Of a stretch of DNA of 64,000 nucleotides, positions 34,163 through 43,009 are shown in pieces (position 1 is the first letter of the stretch; the number at the start of each line of letters is the position of its first letter). Origin of the DNA: Kribbella solani (lineage in GTDB: Bacteria > Actinomycetota > Actinomycetes > Propionibacteriales > Kribbellaceae); NCBI RefSeq assembly GCF_014205295.1, contig NZ_JACHNF010000001.1, positions 1,922,001 to 1,986,000 of the forward strand, read 5' to 3'. A program made the position numbers and the translations under genes. The notes beneath the pieces are model-generated. The model was not told the origin of the DNA. It did not search any database and was given only the letters and a program-made list of their open reading frames with translations.

Positions 34163-35095
34163 CTACGGCGCTGGTCGCAACGGAGCGGCTACGGCGGTAC
34201 GGCGGGATGCGGGCCGCCGGGCTTGTTCGGCGGAGTCCGGGTGATGCGGCACGATCGCGACCGGGCAGGTCATCGCGGCCAGAGAGCGGCGCGCGACCGG
34301 GTCGATCGGGAGCGGGCCGGTGTGTGCGCCGACGACGACCAGACCGACATCGCAGCTCTCGTGTACGAGGGCCGCCGCCGGTGGCCGGTTGGTCAGATAG
34401 CGGGTCACCTTCACGGTCGGGAACCGGCTCGTCCACGGGTCCAGCGTCTCCGACAGCATGTACTCCGCCCGGCTGATCCACGAGCACTCCGGATCCTCTT
34501 CGGTGAACGGGCGTTCGGCCGGCAGTCCGGCGTGGACGACGATCAGCCCGCCCTCCCGTACGGTCGCCGCCGCGAACGCGAACTCCAGCGCCTCCACCGA
34601 CAGCGACGTACCGTCGACGCCGACGGCAACCTTCCGGTCCAGCAGTGACGGCTTCCAGGACAGCGGTACGACGACGACCGGGCAGCCGGCCCGTGATGCC
34701 AGGGTCAGGTGCGCCTGCGTGTGCATCAGCCGCTGCGGACCGCGGCTGCGCGGCCTGGCGACCACCAGCATCCGTGCCTTCCGCGCCGCGCGCGCGAGGA
34801 CGCGGCCACGTGGTCCTTCACCGGCGACGGCCGCGAGCTCGATCCCGTAGCCGTTCCGGTGCCGGACATGCGCGACCGCGGCGCGCAACGCCGCGTCGGC
34901 CAATTCGGCGGGCGGCTTCGGGGCGTACCCGGGCGTCATCGGATCGAACGCCGCGTGTGCCGAGTACGGCGCCACCAGCACCAGCTCGGCACCGGACCGT
35001 AACGCCTCGGCCGCGGCGTAGTCGACGACCCGCAAATTCTCCGCGCTGCCGTCCACCTCGACCACGACGGGCCCGGTCCGGTTCCAAGCAGACAT
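34163..35095 (-). CDS. Universal stress protein, two UspA domains
   Basis: A 310-residue tandem UspA protein. Domain one starts GPVVVEVDGSAENLRVVDYAAAEA and domain two contains VAVGVDGTSLSVEALEFAFAAA. ATP-type loops are weak in domain one (MLVVARPRSRG) and clearer in domain two (VVVGAHTGPLPIDPVARRS), though the usual GxxGS form is altered in both. Tandem Usps are the largest gene class in the DosR regulon. ATG 35095 follows GAGGAAG. It lies 43 bases after the alcohol dehydrogenase gene and is probably the second gene of that operon, driven by the boxes near 36278. Confidence 0.83.
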   Translation of the reverse strand: MSAWNRTGPVVVEVDGSAENLRVVDYAAAEALRSGAELVLVAPYSAHAAFDPMTPGYAPKPPAELADAALRAAVAHVRHRNGYGIELAAVAGEGPRGRVLARAARKARMLVVARPRSRGPQRLMHTQAHLTLASRAGCPVVVVPLSWKPSLLDRKVAVGVDGTSLSVEALEFAFAAATVREGGLIVVHAGLPAERPFTEEDPECSWISRAEYMLSETLDPWTSRFPTVKVTRYLTNRPPAAALVHESCDVGLVVVGAHTGPLPIDPVARRSLAAMTCPVAIVPHHPDSAEQARRPASRRTAVAAPLRPAP

Positions 35096-35138
35096 CTTCC
35101 TCACCTCATTGCTGTAGACGGGCGACCAACGGATACGG

Positions 35139-36191
35139 CTACTCGAGCCCCTGCTCGCCGAACAGGGCGACCTTCAGGGCTCCGGTAGTGGCCGGGTCGG
35201 CGAAGACGTCGTACGCGTCCTGCATCTCGTCGAGGCCGAAGCGGTGGGTGATCAGGCCCGGCAGCTGCAGCCGGCCGGCGGCCAGCATGGACAGCAGCCG
35301 CGGCGTCGAGAAGGTGTCGACCAGGCCGGTCGTGATGGTCACGTTCTTGATCCACAGGTCCTCGAGGTGCAGCGTGGCGGGCGCGCCGTGCACGCCGACG
35401 TTCGCGACCGTGCCGCCCGGGCGGACCAGTCGCGTACACAGCTCGAACGTTGCCGGTACCCCGACCGCCTCGATCGCCACGTCCGCGCCGAGCTCACCCG
35501 TCAGCTCCCGGACCTGCGCCGGCACGTCCTCGTCCGGCCCGAGCGCGAGATCCGCGCCGCGTTCCAGCGCCGCCTTCCGGCGCGAGTCCGCAGAGTCGAC
35601 GACGATCACTCGTGACGGCGTGAAGAGCTTGCTGGTCGCCAAGGCGGCGAGCCCGATCGGACCCGCGCCGACGATCACCACGGTGTCGCCGGGCTTGACC
35701 TTGCCGTTCAGTACTCCCACCTCGTACGCCGTCGGCAGGATGTCGGCGAGCAGCACGGCCTCCTCGTTGCCGACATTGTCCGGCAGCTTGTACACCGACC
35801 GGTCCGCGAACGGTACGCGGACCTGCTCGGCCTGCGTACCGTCGATGCGGTGGCCGAGGATCCAGCCGCCTCCGCCGAGGCACTGGCCGTAGCGTCCTTG
35901 CCGGCAGTACTCGCACCGGCCGCAGGCGGTGATGCACGAGATCAGCACCCGATCACCGACCGCGACACCGCGGACCCCGCTGCCGGCGGCCGTGATCGTG
36001 CCGACCGCCTCGTGCCCGAGGATCCGGCCCGGCCGCACCGTCGGCACGTCGCCTTTCAGGATGTGCAGATCGGTACCGCAGATCGTCACCGCGTCGACGC
36101 GGACGATCGCGTCCTCCGGGTCCTGGATCACCGGGTCCGGTACCTCGCGCCAGCTCCGCTGCCCGGGACCGTTGTAGACCAATGCCTTCAT
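35139..36191 (-). CDS. Zinc-dependent alcohol dehydrogenase family protein
   Basis: A 350-residue medium-chain dehydrogenase. Catalytic zinc ligands are Cys38 in TICGTDLHIL and the His-Glu pair in LGHEAVG. The structural zinc loop has four Cys (CGRCEYCRQGRYGQC), and the Rossmann motif is VIVGAGPIGLAAL. It should oxidise alcohols or reduce aldehydes with NAD(H), useful for redox balance in low oxygen. It is the first gene of a two-gene unit with the Usp at 34163, divergent from another Usp, with two DosR-like boxes between. Confidence 0.9.
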   Translation of the reverse strand: MKALVYNGPGQRSWREVPDPVIQDPEDAIVRVDAVTICGTDLHILKGDVPTVRPGRILGHEAVGTITAAGSGVRGVAVGDRVLISCITACGRCEYCRQGRYGQCLGGGGWILGHRIDGTQAEQVRVPFADRSVYKLPDNVGNEEAVLLADILPTAYEVGVLNGKVKPGDTVVIVGAGPIGLAALATSKLFTPSRVIVVDSADSRRKAALERGADLALGPDEDVPAQVRELTGELGADVAIEAVGVPATFELCTRLVRPGGTVANVGVHGAPATLHLEDLWIKNVTITTGLVDTFSTPRLLSMLAAGRLQLPGLITHRFGLDEMQDAYDVFADPATTGALKVALFGEQGLE

Positions 36192-36277
36192 CGCAATCCT
36201 CCCTGAACGAGACTTTCCACCTTCGACACTGGTCCACCCGCCGGTTCCGCGCAGCGGCCGAAGACCATTCGTTCACC

Positions 36278-36314
36278 AGGACCTTCGGGTCTTTCCGGTC
36301 GGGACCTTCCGCCC
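36278..36314. promoter_or_regulatory. Two DosR-like boxes between adh and usp genes
   Basis: AGGACC-TT-CGGGTC (36278-36291) and GGGACC-TT-CCGCCC (36301-36314), centres 23 bases apart, lie in the divergent gap. One promoter would read the dehydrogenase-Usp operon, the other the Usp-ABC operon. Confidence 0.68.
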
Positions 36315-36378
36315 TGCCCGTACGTCGCCGGCGCCCGTTGACTTGAAGTGCAGATGTACGAGCTCCGGGAGGTGCCCG

Positions 36379-37254
36379 ATGGTGACCGAATCCGCGGAAC
36401 TACCGGTACTGGTAGGAATCGACGGGTCGCGTGACGGCCTGATCGCGCTGACCTGGGCAGCCGCGTACGCCGCCGTCCAGAAGGCGCCGCTGCATGCGGT
36501 GTACGTGGTCGACGACGATCGGCACGTACCCGCTGCCGCACCGCCGGACGGACTCGACGACGGCAGCGAGGTGCTCCGCGACGCGCTCGACGAGCTCACC
36601 CGGCTCGGGTTCCGGGCCGCGTCACTCGAGGTCCGGCGCGGGCATCCGGCGCAACTGCTGCTCGAACTCTCCGAACGCTCTCAGGCGCTGGTCGTCGGCC
36701 GGCGCGGCATGGGCGGGTTCGCCGAGCTCGTGCTCGGCTCGACCTCCCAGATGTGCACGGCGCTCGCCACCGACGTCCCGCTGATCGTCGTCCCCGACAC
36801 CTGGGATCCCGCCGCGCCCGCGCACGGCCGGTACGTGATCGGCATCGACGGTTCCGTCGACGGCCAGGACGCCCTCCGGTTCGCCTTCGAATTGGCGGAC
36901 GCGACCGGCGCGGAGTTGCTCGGCGTGCACGCGATCGAGGTCCGCGAGACCTACCCGGACCCGAACAACTGGTTCGACCCGGCCCGGCAGCCGTGGATCA
37001 CCACCGCCGACGAACTCCTCGGTCAAACCCTCGAAGGCTGGTCCGCGAAGTATCCGGACGTCAGCGTCCAAAGTCACGGGGTCGTCGACCACCCGGTTCT
37101 TGTCCTGGCCCACGAGTCCAAGGAGGCGGACCTGGTGGTGGTCGGCGGCCTCGGCCGGACCGCGTTCTCCGAACTGCGGATGGGATCCGTCGCCCGCGGC
37201 CTCCTGTACCACTCACACTGCCCGGTCGCCGTCATCCACCACCAGGGGCGCTGA
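36379..37254 (+). CDS. Universal stress protein, two UspA domains
   Basis: A 291-residue tandem Usp. Domain one: PVLVGIDGSRDGLIALTWAAAYA with an ATP-type loop VVGRRGMGGFAELVLGSTS. Domain two: GRYVIGIDGSVDGQDALRFAFELA with VVGGLGRTAFSELRMGSVARG. Both loops keep the G-2x-G-9x-G(S/T) pattern, so ATP binding is likely. The ATG at 36379 has GGGAGGTG upstream. It leads an operon with an ABC exporter (the next start is 1 base after its stop). Confidence 0.9.
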   Translation: MVTESAELPVLVGIDGSRDGLIALTWAAAYAAVQKAPLHAVYVVDDDRHVPAAAPPDGLDDGSEVLRDALDELTRLGFRAASLEVRRGHPAQLLLELSERSQALVVGRRGMGGFAELVLGSTSQMCTALATDVPLIVVPDTWDPAAPAHGRYVIGIDGSVDGQDALRFAFELADATGAELLGVHAIEVRETYPDPNNWFDPARQPWITTADELLGQTLEGWSAKYPDVSVQSHGVVDHPVLVLAHESKEADLVVVGGLGRTAFSELRMGSVARGLLYHSHCPVAVIHHQGR

Positions 37255-37255
37255 C

Positions 37256-38161
37256 GTGACGAACCACGAGACCGTCATCAAGACCCGTGGCCTGACCAAG
37301 CGCTTCGGCCGCCGTACCGCCCTCGACCGGCTCGATCTGGAGGTACCGGCGGGTGTCATCGTCGGGTATCTCGGGCCGAACGGCGCCGGCAAGACCACCA
37401 CCATCAGGCTGCTCGCCGGCCTGATCCGCCCGAGTGCCGGGTCCGCGCTGGTGTTCGGCTTCGACGCCGCCGACCAGTACGACACGATCCAGCGCCGGAT
37501 CGGCTACCTGCCCGGGGACTTCGTCGCCTATCCCGACCTCACCGGCGCGCAGTACCTGGAGTACTTCGCGCGCCTGTACGGCGGCGTCGACCGGAACCGG
37601 ATCGAGTTGCTGGCCAAGCGTTTCGACCTCGACCTGACGGTCCGGATCGGGACGCTGTCGCGCGGCAACCGGCAGAAGGCCGGGATCATCCAGGCCTTCA
37701 TGCACGAGCCGGATCTGCTGATCCTCGACGAGCCGACCGCCGGCCTCGATCCCCTGATGCAGCGGGAGTTCCGCGCGCTGCTGCGCGAGACGAGGCAGGC
37801 CGGGCGGACCGTCTTCCTCTCCTCACATGTGCTGTCCGAGGTGGAAGCAGTCGCCGACACGGTCGCGATCCTGCGCGCCGGCCGCCTGGTCACGGTCCAA
37901 TCCGTGCAGGCGCTGAAGGACCGGGCTCGCCGCCGCCTCGACCTGACGTTCGCCGGCAGCCCGCCGGCCGGCCGCATCCACGCCGTACCAGGGGTTCAGC
38001 AGGTCACCCTGGACGGCCACACCGCCCACGTCGCGGTGACCGGATCGACGGCCGAGCTGATCAAGGCGGTCGCACCGTACGACGTGACCAACGTCCTCAG
38101 CCACGAAGCGGACCTCGAGGCCGTCTTCCTGGACTTCTACGACGACCCGGAGGCACCATGA
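37256..38161 (+). CDS. ABC transporter ATP-binding protein
   Basis: A 301-residue ATPase of the DrrA/CcmA type. Walker A is GPNGAGKTTT, the signature is LSRGNRQKAGIIQAF, Walker B is LLILDEPTAGLDP and the switch His is in VFLSSHVLSEVE. A C-terminal domain of about 80 residues follows. It starts at GTG 37256, one base after the Usp stop, and overlaps the permease gene by 4 bases. With the permease it should form a two-subunit exporter made under the DosR-like regime. Confidence 0.92.
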   Translation: MTNHETVIKTRGLTKRFGRRTALDRLDLEVPAGVIVGYLGPNGAGKTTTIRLLAGLIRPSAGSALVFGFDAADQYDTIQRRIGYLPGDFVAYPDLTGAQYLEYFARLYGGVDRNRIELLAKRFDLDLTVRIGTLSRGNRQKAGIIQAFMHEPDLLILDEPTAGLDPLMQREFRALLRETRQAGRTVFLSSHVLSEVEAVADTVAILRAGRLVTVQSVQALKDRARRRLDLTFAGSPPAGRIHAVPGVQQVTLDGHTAHVAVTGSTAELIKAVAPYDVTNVLSHEADLEAVFLDFYDDPEAP

Positions 38162-38973
38162 CCACGCTGATGTTCAGGAACGTCTTCCTGAAGTCGCTGT
38201 ACGACGCGCGCCGCGGACTGATCGGCTGGTCGATCGCGATCGCTGCCCTCGTACTGCTGGAGTCCGCGCTGTGGCCGTCGATCCGTGACATGCCGAACCT
38301 GCATCAGCTGTACCAGTCGTTTCCCGAGGAGTTGCGGAAGTTCTTCAACCTGGACGCGATGACGACCGGCCGTGGGTTCCTCAACGCCGAGTTGTTCACG
38401 CTCCTGCTCCCCGGCCTGTTCCTCGTCTACGGGATCGGGCACGGTGCCCGCGCGCTGGCCGGCGAAGAGGAACGTGGCACGCTCGAACTGTTGCTCGTGA
38501 CACCGATCTCCGGCGCCCGCGTCGTTGTCGACAAGGCGCTCGCACTGGCGGTGTCGGTCACCACGCTCGGCGTTGTCCTCTTCGTCGCGACCAGCATCGG
38601 CAGTCTGGCCTTCGGCCTCGGCATCTCCGTCCCGGACGCCGCGGGTGGTGCGCTCGCGATGACCCTGCTCGGCCTCGAGTTCGGTGTACTCGCGCTCGCG
38701 GCCGGCGCGCTGTTCGGCCGTCGTAGCACCGCCGTCGCGGTCGCGTCCGCGGCTGCCACCGCGGCGTACGTCGTGTACGCCGCGGGCCTCGTCCTGCCGC
38801 GCTTCGCGTCCTGGCAGCCCTACTCGCCGGTCCATCAGGCGTTCCACGACGGACCGCTCGGCGCCGGGTTCCAGGTCAGCTATCTCTGGTTGCTCGCCGG
38901 CTCGGCCCTGCTCGTGGTCGTCGCACTGCCGACTCTCGACGGCCGCGACATCTCCACCGCGCACGGCAGCTGA
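38158..38973 (+). CDS. ABC-2 type permease
   Basis: A 271-residue membrane protein with six predicted helices of the ABC-2 type. Conserved features are the long first loop with helical MPNLHQLYQSFPEELRKFF, the ALAGEEERGTLELLLVTPISGARVVVDK segment that touches the ATPase, and Gly-rich later helices. It is the partner of the ATPase encoded just upstream (ATGA overlap). The cargo is unknown. Confidence 0.88.
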   Translation: MTTLMFRNVFLKSLYDARRGLIGWSIAIAALVLLESALWPSIRDMPNLHQLYQSFPEELRKFFNLDAMTTGRGFLNAELFTLLLPGLFLVYGIGHGARALAGEEERGTLELLLVTPISGARVVVDKALALAVSVTTLGVVLFVATSIGSLAFGLGISVPDAAGGALAMTLLGLEFGVLALAAGALFGRRSTAVAVASAAATAAYVVYAAGLVLPRFASWQPYSPVHQAFHDGPLGAGFQVSYLWLLAGSALLVVVALPTLDGRDISTAHGS

Positions 38974-38996
38974 CGACCACGCCCGGCGAGTGCGGG

Positions 38997-39488
38997 TCAG
39001 GGCTGCGAGGCCCAGTCGCTCCAGCTGGCCTTGGCCCCGGAGTCGCCGATGCGGACGACGTCGTACACGGCGGCGCCCGCGACCAGGACAGCGCCGACGG
39101 TCACGACCGCGGTCAGCGCACTCGAGCCGGGGACCAGGAACGTACGCCGCAGTGGCGTCCGGCCGGTGCTCTCCCGCTGGCGCCACCAGACGATCAGGGC
39201 GAGCACCGCGACGCCGATCGCCGCGTAGATCGCGGTGTCGCCCAGTTCGGTGTGCTTATGGATCAGCGGGTTCGGGGTGAGCCGGTGCTCCAGCCATTCA
39301 CCGGCACTCGTCGTGATCGGCACCAGTACGACGACCAGCAGCGACAAGATCAGGTTCGGTCCGGCGAGTCGGCGTCTGGCGGCAGGCCACAGAGCGGTCA
39401 GCGCGAGCAAGGCGGCGGATAGCGGGAGCAGTACGACGACAGCGTGCACTAGCAGCACGTGGGCGGGGAGGCCGTTGACTGTCTGCAT
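38997..39488 (-). CDS. DUF2231-like small membrane protein
   Basis: A 163-residue membrane protein with four helices. The start NGLPAHVLLVHAVVVLLPLSA, with two His in the first helix, and LIHKHTELGDTAIYAAIGVAV are typical of DUF2231 proteins, which may bind heme or metal in the membrane, though this is not shown. ATG 39488 is preferred, since the frame before it lacks conserved sequence. It stands alone between the ABC permease and a Usp operon, with no clear DosR-like box. Confidence 0.75.
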   Translation of the reverse strand: MQTVNGLPAHVLLVHAVVVLLPLSAALLALTALWPAARRRLAGPNLILSLLVVVLVPITTSAGEWLEHRLTPNPLIHKHTELGDTAIYAAIGVAVLALIVWWRQRESTGRTPLRRTFLVPGSSALTAVVTVGAVLVAGAAVYDVVRIGDSGAKASWSDWASQP

Positions 39489-39610
39489 CACGTTCCTTCC
39501 GTTCGATCCGGTACGGAACGCCCAGGCTCGCAGCGAGTTCTTGGTGAATTCTTGGAACTCCACGGCTCGCACCGCGAAGACGCGGAGCTACCGACCGCTA
39601 CGGCGCGTCG

Positions 39611-40456
39611 TCAATCCTGGTGCCGACGGACGATCGCGACCGGCGAGTCGGCGTGGTGCAGGAGGCTCTGGCTGACCGATCCGAGCAGCAGTCCGGAGAC
39701 GCCGCCCCGGCCGCGGGAACCGACGACAACCAGCGACGCGGTGTCCGACAGCGCGATCAGCCGCGTACTCGCCCGCCCCTCGACGACCGAGGCACGGACC
39801 TTCACCGCCGGATACTTGTCCCGATAGCCCATTAGGCTCTCGGCGAGCCAGTCCACTAACAGCTCATGCGTACTCTCGGCCGGCGCAAGGTGGCCGGCCT
39901 GCGGCTGCCAGCAGTACACGACCTCCAACGGCTGACCGGTCCGGTCCGCCGCGTCGAATGCGAACTCGACAGCCTCCTCCGAGTCGGGCGATCCGTCCGT
40001 ACCCACGACCACCGGGCCGGTCCGGTGCTCACCGCGAACGACAACGACCGGGCACGGCGCCTTGGCCGAGACCGACGTCGCGACCGAGCCGAGCACGGCG
40101 GCGGACATCTTGTTCCGCGACGTAGTCCCGACGACCACCATTTCGGCGTCGGCTGCCTCGAGCAGCAGCGCGCTCGAGGGATCGGAGTTCGCCAGCCATC
40201 CGGAGCCGCCATAGTAGCCGAGCCGGTCCCGCGCGTACCGCACCGCGTCGTCCAGTTCGTGCTGGTACCGGTCGAGCGGCATCGGCGGCGGGACATAACC
40301 CTCGACTCCGATCGCCGGCCAGCGGCTCGCTTCGTTCAGGTACGCGCGAATCACCCGAACCGGCGCGCCCCGCCCGGCAGCCGCCTCGACCGCCCAGTGC
40401 AATGCGAGCCGGCTCTCCGGCGTGTCGTCGACACCCACGAGAACGTACTTCTTCAT
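39611..40456 (-). CDS. Universal stress protein, two UspA domains
   Basis: A 281-residue tandem Usp. Domain one starts YVLVGVDDTPESRLALHWAVEAA with the loop VVGTTSRNKMSAAVLGSVATS. Domain two starts PVVVGTDGSPDSEEAVEFAFDAA with VVGSRGRGGVSGLLLGSVSQS, a complete ATP-type loop. It lies 39 bases after the Rv1733c-like gene and is probably co-transcribed with it from the boxes near 41274. Confidence 0.9.
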   Translation of the reverse strand: MKKYVLVGVDDTPESRLALHWAVEAAAGRGAPVRVIRAYLNEASRWPAIGVEGYVPPPMPLDRYQHELDDAVRYARDRLGYYGGSGWLANSDPSSALLLEAADAEMVVVGTTSRNKMSAAVLGSVATSVSAKAPCPVVVVRGEHRTGPVVVGTDGSPDSEEAVEFAFDAADRTGQPLEVVYCWQPQAGHLAPAESTHELLVDWLAESLMGYRDKYPAVKVRASVVEGRASTRLIALSDTASLVVVGSRGRGGVSGLLLGSVSQSLLHHADSPVAIVRRHQD

Positions 40457-40495
40457 CTCTCCACGTCCCTCTCTTGCCGATCCTGATCTCGTCGG

Positions 40496-41101
40496 TCACC
40501 GGAGCCAGCGCGGGGCGATCTCCCGCCACTCGGTGTCCCAGTCCTGGAGGCGGCGGCGGTTCAACGGCACGCAAGCGAGCCGGAACAGGCCCCAGAGCAA
40601 CAGCCAGGAACCGAAGACGACGAAGAACCCGGCGGTGCCTCCGAACGCCCGGTTGTCGGATTCGCTCCGCGGCGCCGTCACCGGGTGACCCGAGCTGTCG
40701 AGCCAGACCGGCACCGTCGCACCCGCCGGCGTGCCGGTCACGACACTCGCGAGCACCTCGTGTTCGGTACCTTGCGGGTCGACGTACGAGACCTGCGTCA
40801 ACGACAGCGGGCTCCCAGGCGCACTGGGAAGTGTGCCTTCGGTACCAACCACGGTCCGTCCCTGCACCTCGTGCAGGACCGCCCGTTGCCGGGCGGCGGA
40901 CGCCTCGAGCGAGTGCGAGACACCTGTCCCGATCGCCGCGGCGGCCGGAATCATCAGCAGCGCCAGGACCAGCGCGCACCACAGCAGAACGGTCTCGGCG
41001 TGGTCTGACCAGCGCCGCAGCGGGTTCTTCCATCCGATCCCCAGCCGACGGACCTGCATGAGCACCCACAGCTCGCCGGCGCGTTGCTTCCCGGTGCTCA
41101 T
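40496..41101 (-). CDS. Rv1733c-like membrane protein
   Basis: A 201-residue protein with two membrane helices (about 34-60 and 150-175) around an outside domain of about 90 residues. The layout, the start RRLGIGWKNPLRRWSDHAETVLLW, the YVDPQGTEHE strand and the VPVWLDSSGHPVTAPRS motif are those of the actinobacterial Rv1733c family, a known DosR-regulon member of unknown function. ATG 41101 follows GGAGG. It is divergent from an E2-like gene over a 329-base gap holding three DosR-like boxes. Confidence 0.8.
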   Translation of the reverse strand: MSTGKQRAGELWVLMQVRRLGIGWKNPLRRWSDHAETVLLWCALVLALLMIPAAAAIGTGVSHSLEASAARQRAVLHEVQGRTVVGTEGTLPSAPGSPLSLTQVSYVDPQGTEHEVLASVVTGTPAGATVPVWLDSSGHPVTAPRSESDNRAFGGTAGFFVVFGSWLLLWGLFRLACVPLNRRRLQDWDTEWREIAPRWLR

Positions 41102-41430
41102 CACGGCCTCCTCCAGCTGGTCCGCTTGGATACAGGGGACCGGCTCTCCGGACCGGTGTCCGTCTTGACGACGGTGGGTCTTGCGGCTTGTCGCCGCCCC
41201 TTTGGGTCCGCTTCCGGCGAGCCGGTGATTCCCCTGTGAATCCAGAGTCGGCCTCCGCGGACGGCACCGGTCAGGGCCCAAGGTCCCGATCGTGCGGACC
41301 ACCCGGCCCGGCCGGTCGCGGACCCGGAAGATCGCCAAGGTCCAAGGTCCCGCGAGCTGGGGACCGAACGGCCGGTGCGGATCGTGACTCAGCGGCCGAT
41401 GCTCGGGTGAGATCGACTCGGAGGTGGACC
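41102..41430. other. 329-base divergent promoter region
   Basis: No gene is seen here. Apart from the three DosR-like boxes at 41274-41373, the stretch shows only GC-rich sequence with short frames. It separates the Rv1733c-like/Usp operon from the E2-like/Usp operon. Confidence 0.7.
41274..41373. promoter_or_regulatory. Three DosR-like boxes between Rv1733c-like and E2-like genes
   Basis: GGGCCC-AA-GGTCCC (41274-41287), AGGTCC-AA-GGTCCC (41338-41351, one good arm) and GGGACC-GA-ACGGCC (41360-41373). The last two are 22 bases apart. The last lies 58 bases before the E2-like GTG. Confidence 0.62.
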
Positions 41431-42222
41431 GTGGGCACACAAGTCAGGGCGGTGCCGTGGGTCCGGCAGCTGGTGATCGACACCGGTCGCGCCGCCCGCC
41501 GCAGGCACGCCATCCACGGACTCTTCGAGGCTGATGTCACCTCGGCACGCTCGGCTCTTCGCCGTGACGACGCCACCCGGCTGTTCACCGCGTTCGTGAT
41601 CCATTGCGTCGCCGCCGCGGTCGCCGCGGAGCCAGGCGTCCAGGCGTACCGCGACCTGCACGGCCGGGAGATCGTCTTCGACCAGGTCGACATCGGTGTC
41701 CCCATCGAGGTCGACGTCGACGGGAAACCGTTCGCGTTCACCCACGTACTCCGGGACGCGAGCCGGCGGACGGTCCGGGAGCTGAACGACGAGATCCACG
41801 CCGTGAAATCCGATCCGCACCTGAGCCCGTCGGTCCGCAAGGAGCCGTGGGTGCACGCGTATCTGTTGCTGCCCGGCTTTGCCCGGGTCGCACTGCTCGG
41901 CGCCCTGCACCGGCTGCCCCGCCGCCAGCAGTCGCTGGCCGGAACCGTCGGCGTCACCGCGGTCGGGATGTTCGGTGCCGGAGCGGGCTGGGGTATCGGC
42001 TTCCAGCTGCACACGCTGAGCGTCGTCGTCGGCGGCATCGCCCGGCGACCGATCTTCTTCCAAGGTGTGCTCGTCGAACGCGAGTTCCTGCAGCTCACCG
42101 TCAGCGTCGATCACGACATCGTCGACGGCGCACCCGCCGCCCGATTCGTCCGCCGGCTGCGCGAACTACTGCTGGCCGGCGACGGGCTGCACGAATCCAG
42201 CACCGCGAAGGAGCAGGTATGA
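41431..42222 (+). CDS. Stand-alone 2-oxoacid dehydrogenase acyltransferase (E2) catalytic domain
   Basis: A 263-residue protein that consists only of the E2 catalytic fold, without lipoyl or E1/E3-binding domains. The catalytic motif is SVDHDIVDGAPAARFVRRL, with His and Asp in the usual HxxxDG order. Without a lipoyl domain it cannot work as a normal dehydrogenase core and may use CoA thioesters directly. Its GTG (41431) follows GGAGGTG. It is coupled to a Usp gene (ATGA). Similar short E2-like proteins are found in DosR-type regulons (from memory); the function is unknown. Confidence 0.78.
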   Translation: MGTQVRAVPWVRQLVIDTGRAARRRHAIHGLFEADVTSARSALRRDDATRLFTAFVIHCVAAAVAAEPGVQAYRDLHGREIVFDQVDIGVPIEVDVDGKPFAFTHVLRDASRRTVRELNDEIHAVKSDPHLSPSVRKEPWVHAYLLLPGFARVALLGALHRLPRRQQSLAGTVGVTAVGMFGAGAGWGIGFQLHTLSVVVGGIARRPIFFQGVLVEREFLQLTVSVDHDIVDGAPAARFVRRLRELLLAGDGLHESSTAKEQV

Positions 42223-43001
42223 AGCACAAACCGGTCGTCGTCGGTATCGACGGCTCACCCGCCGCCGGCATCGCGATCAGGTGGGGCGCCATCGAGGCCG
42301 CCGCGCTACGCGGTCCACTGCACCTGGTGTACGCGCTGACCCCGGGCGGCTCGCCCTCGCTCGCCGGCGACGTCGTCTACAAGGCCGTCGCGCAGGCACG
42401 TGGGCTGGAGCCCGGGATCGTCATCGACTCCCGGATCGAGACCGGTCCCCCATCCGCCGCCTTGGTCAAGGCGTCCGGCACGGCAGCCGTCGTGGTGATC
42501 GGCAGCCGCGGACTCGGTGTCATGCTCGGCGCGCTCGTCGGCTCCACCGGCCTGGATCTCGCCGCGAACGCCCACTGCCCGGTGGTCGTCGTACGCCCCG
42601 ACCTCGGCACGATGGCCGGCATCCGCGTCGTGATCGGGTACGACGGTTCACCCGACGGCGACGCCGCCCTCGTCTTCGGGATCGACTACGCCCGCCGGCA
42701 CAAGCTCGCCGTACGGGTCGTCGCCGCCCAGCCGGCCGGCACCGAACTACACCGGATCACCGAGCCGGAGCTCCGCGCCGCCGTCCACCGGCGCGGCGGG
42801 CACGACGCCGAACTCGTCCAGATCACCGGCCATCCGGCCGAACACATCCTGCGCCTGGCCGCGGACGCGAACCTGATCGTCCTCGGTGCCCGCGGCCGCG
42901 GCGGCTTCGCCGGCATGCTGATCGGCTCCGTCAGCCAAACCGTCCTCCATCATGCCGACTGCCCCGTCGCCATGATCCCGACCACCGCCGTCGGCGGCTG
43001 A
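42219..43001 (+). CDS. Universal stress protein, two UspA domains
   Basis: A 260-residue tandem Usp, shorter than the other three. Domain one: PVVVGIDGSPAAGIAIRWGAIEAA with VVIGSRGLGVMLGALVGSTG. Domain two: RVVIGYDGSPDGDAALVFGIDYA with VLGARGRGGFAGMLIGSVSQT. Both ATP-type loops are intact. The ATG overlaps the stop of the E2-like gene, so the pair shares the promoter near 41360. Confidence 0.9.
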   Translation: MKHKPVVVGIDGSPAAGIAIRWGAIEAAALRGPLHLVYALTPGGSPSLAGDVVYKAVAQARGLEPGIVIDSRIETGPPSAALVKASGTAAVVVIGSRGLGVMLGALVGSTGLDLAANAHCPVVVVRPDLGTMAGIRVVIGYDGSPDGDAALVFGIDYARRHKLAVRVVAAQPAGTELHRITEPELRAAVHRRGGHDAELVQITGHPAEHILRLAADANLIVLGARGRGGFAGMLIGSVSQTVLHHADCPVAMIPTTAVGG

Positions 43002-43009
43002 GTGATCCG

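Noticed and set aside
40029..41267. A 412-codon frame covering the Usp and Rv1733c-like genes on the same strand
   Set aside because: It is out of frame with two well-supported proteins and is Arg/Gly-rich without motifs.
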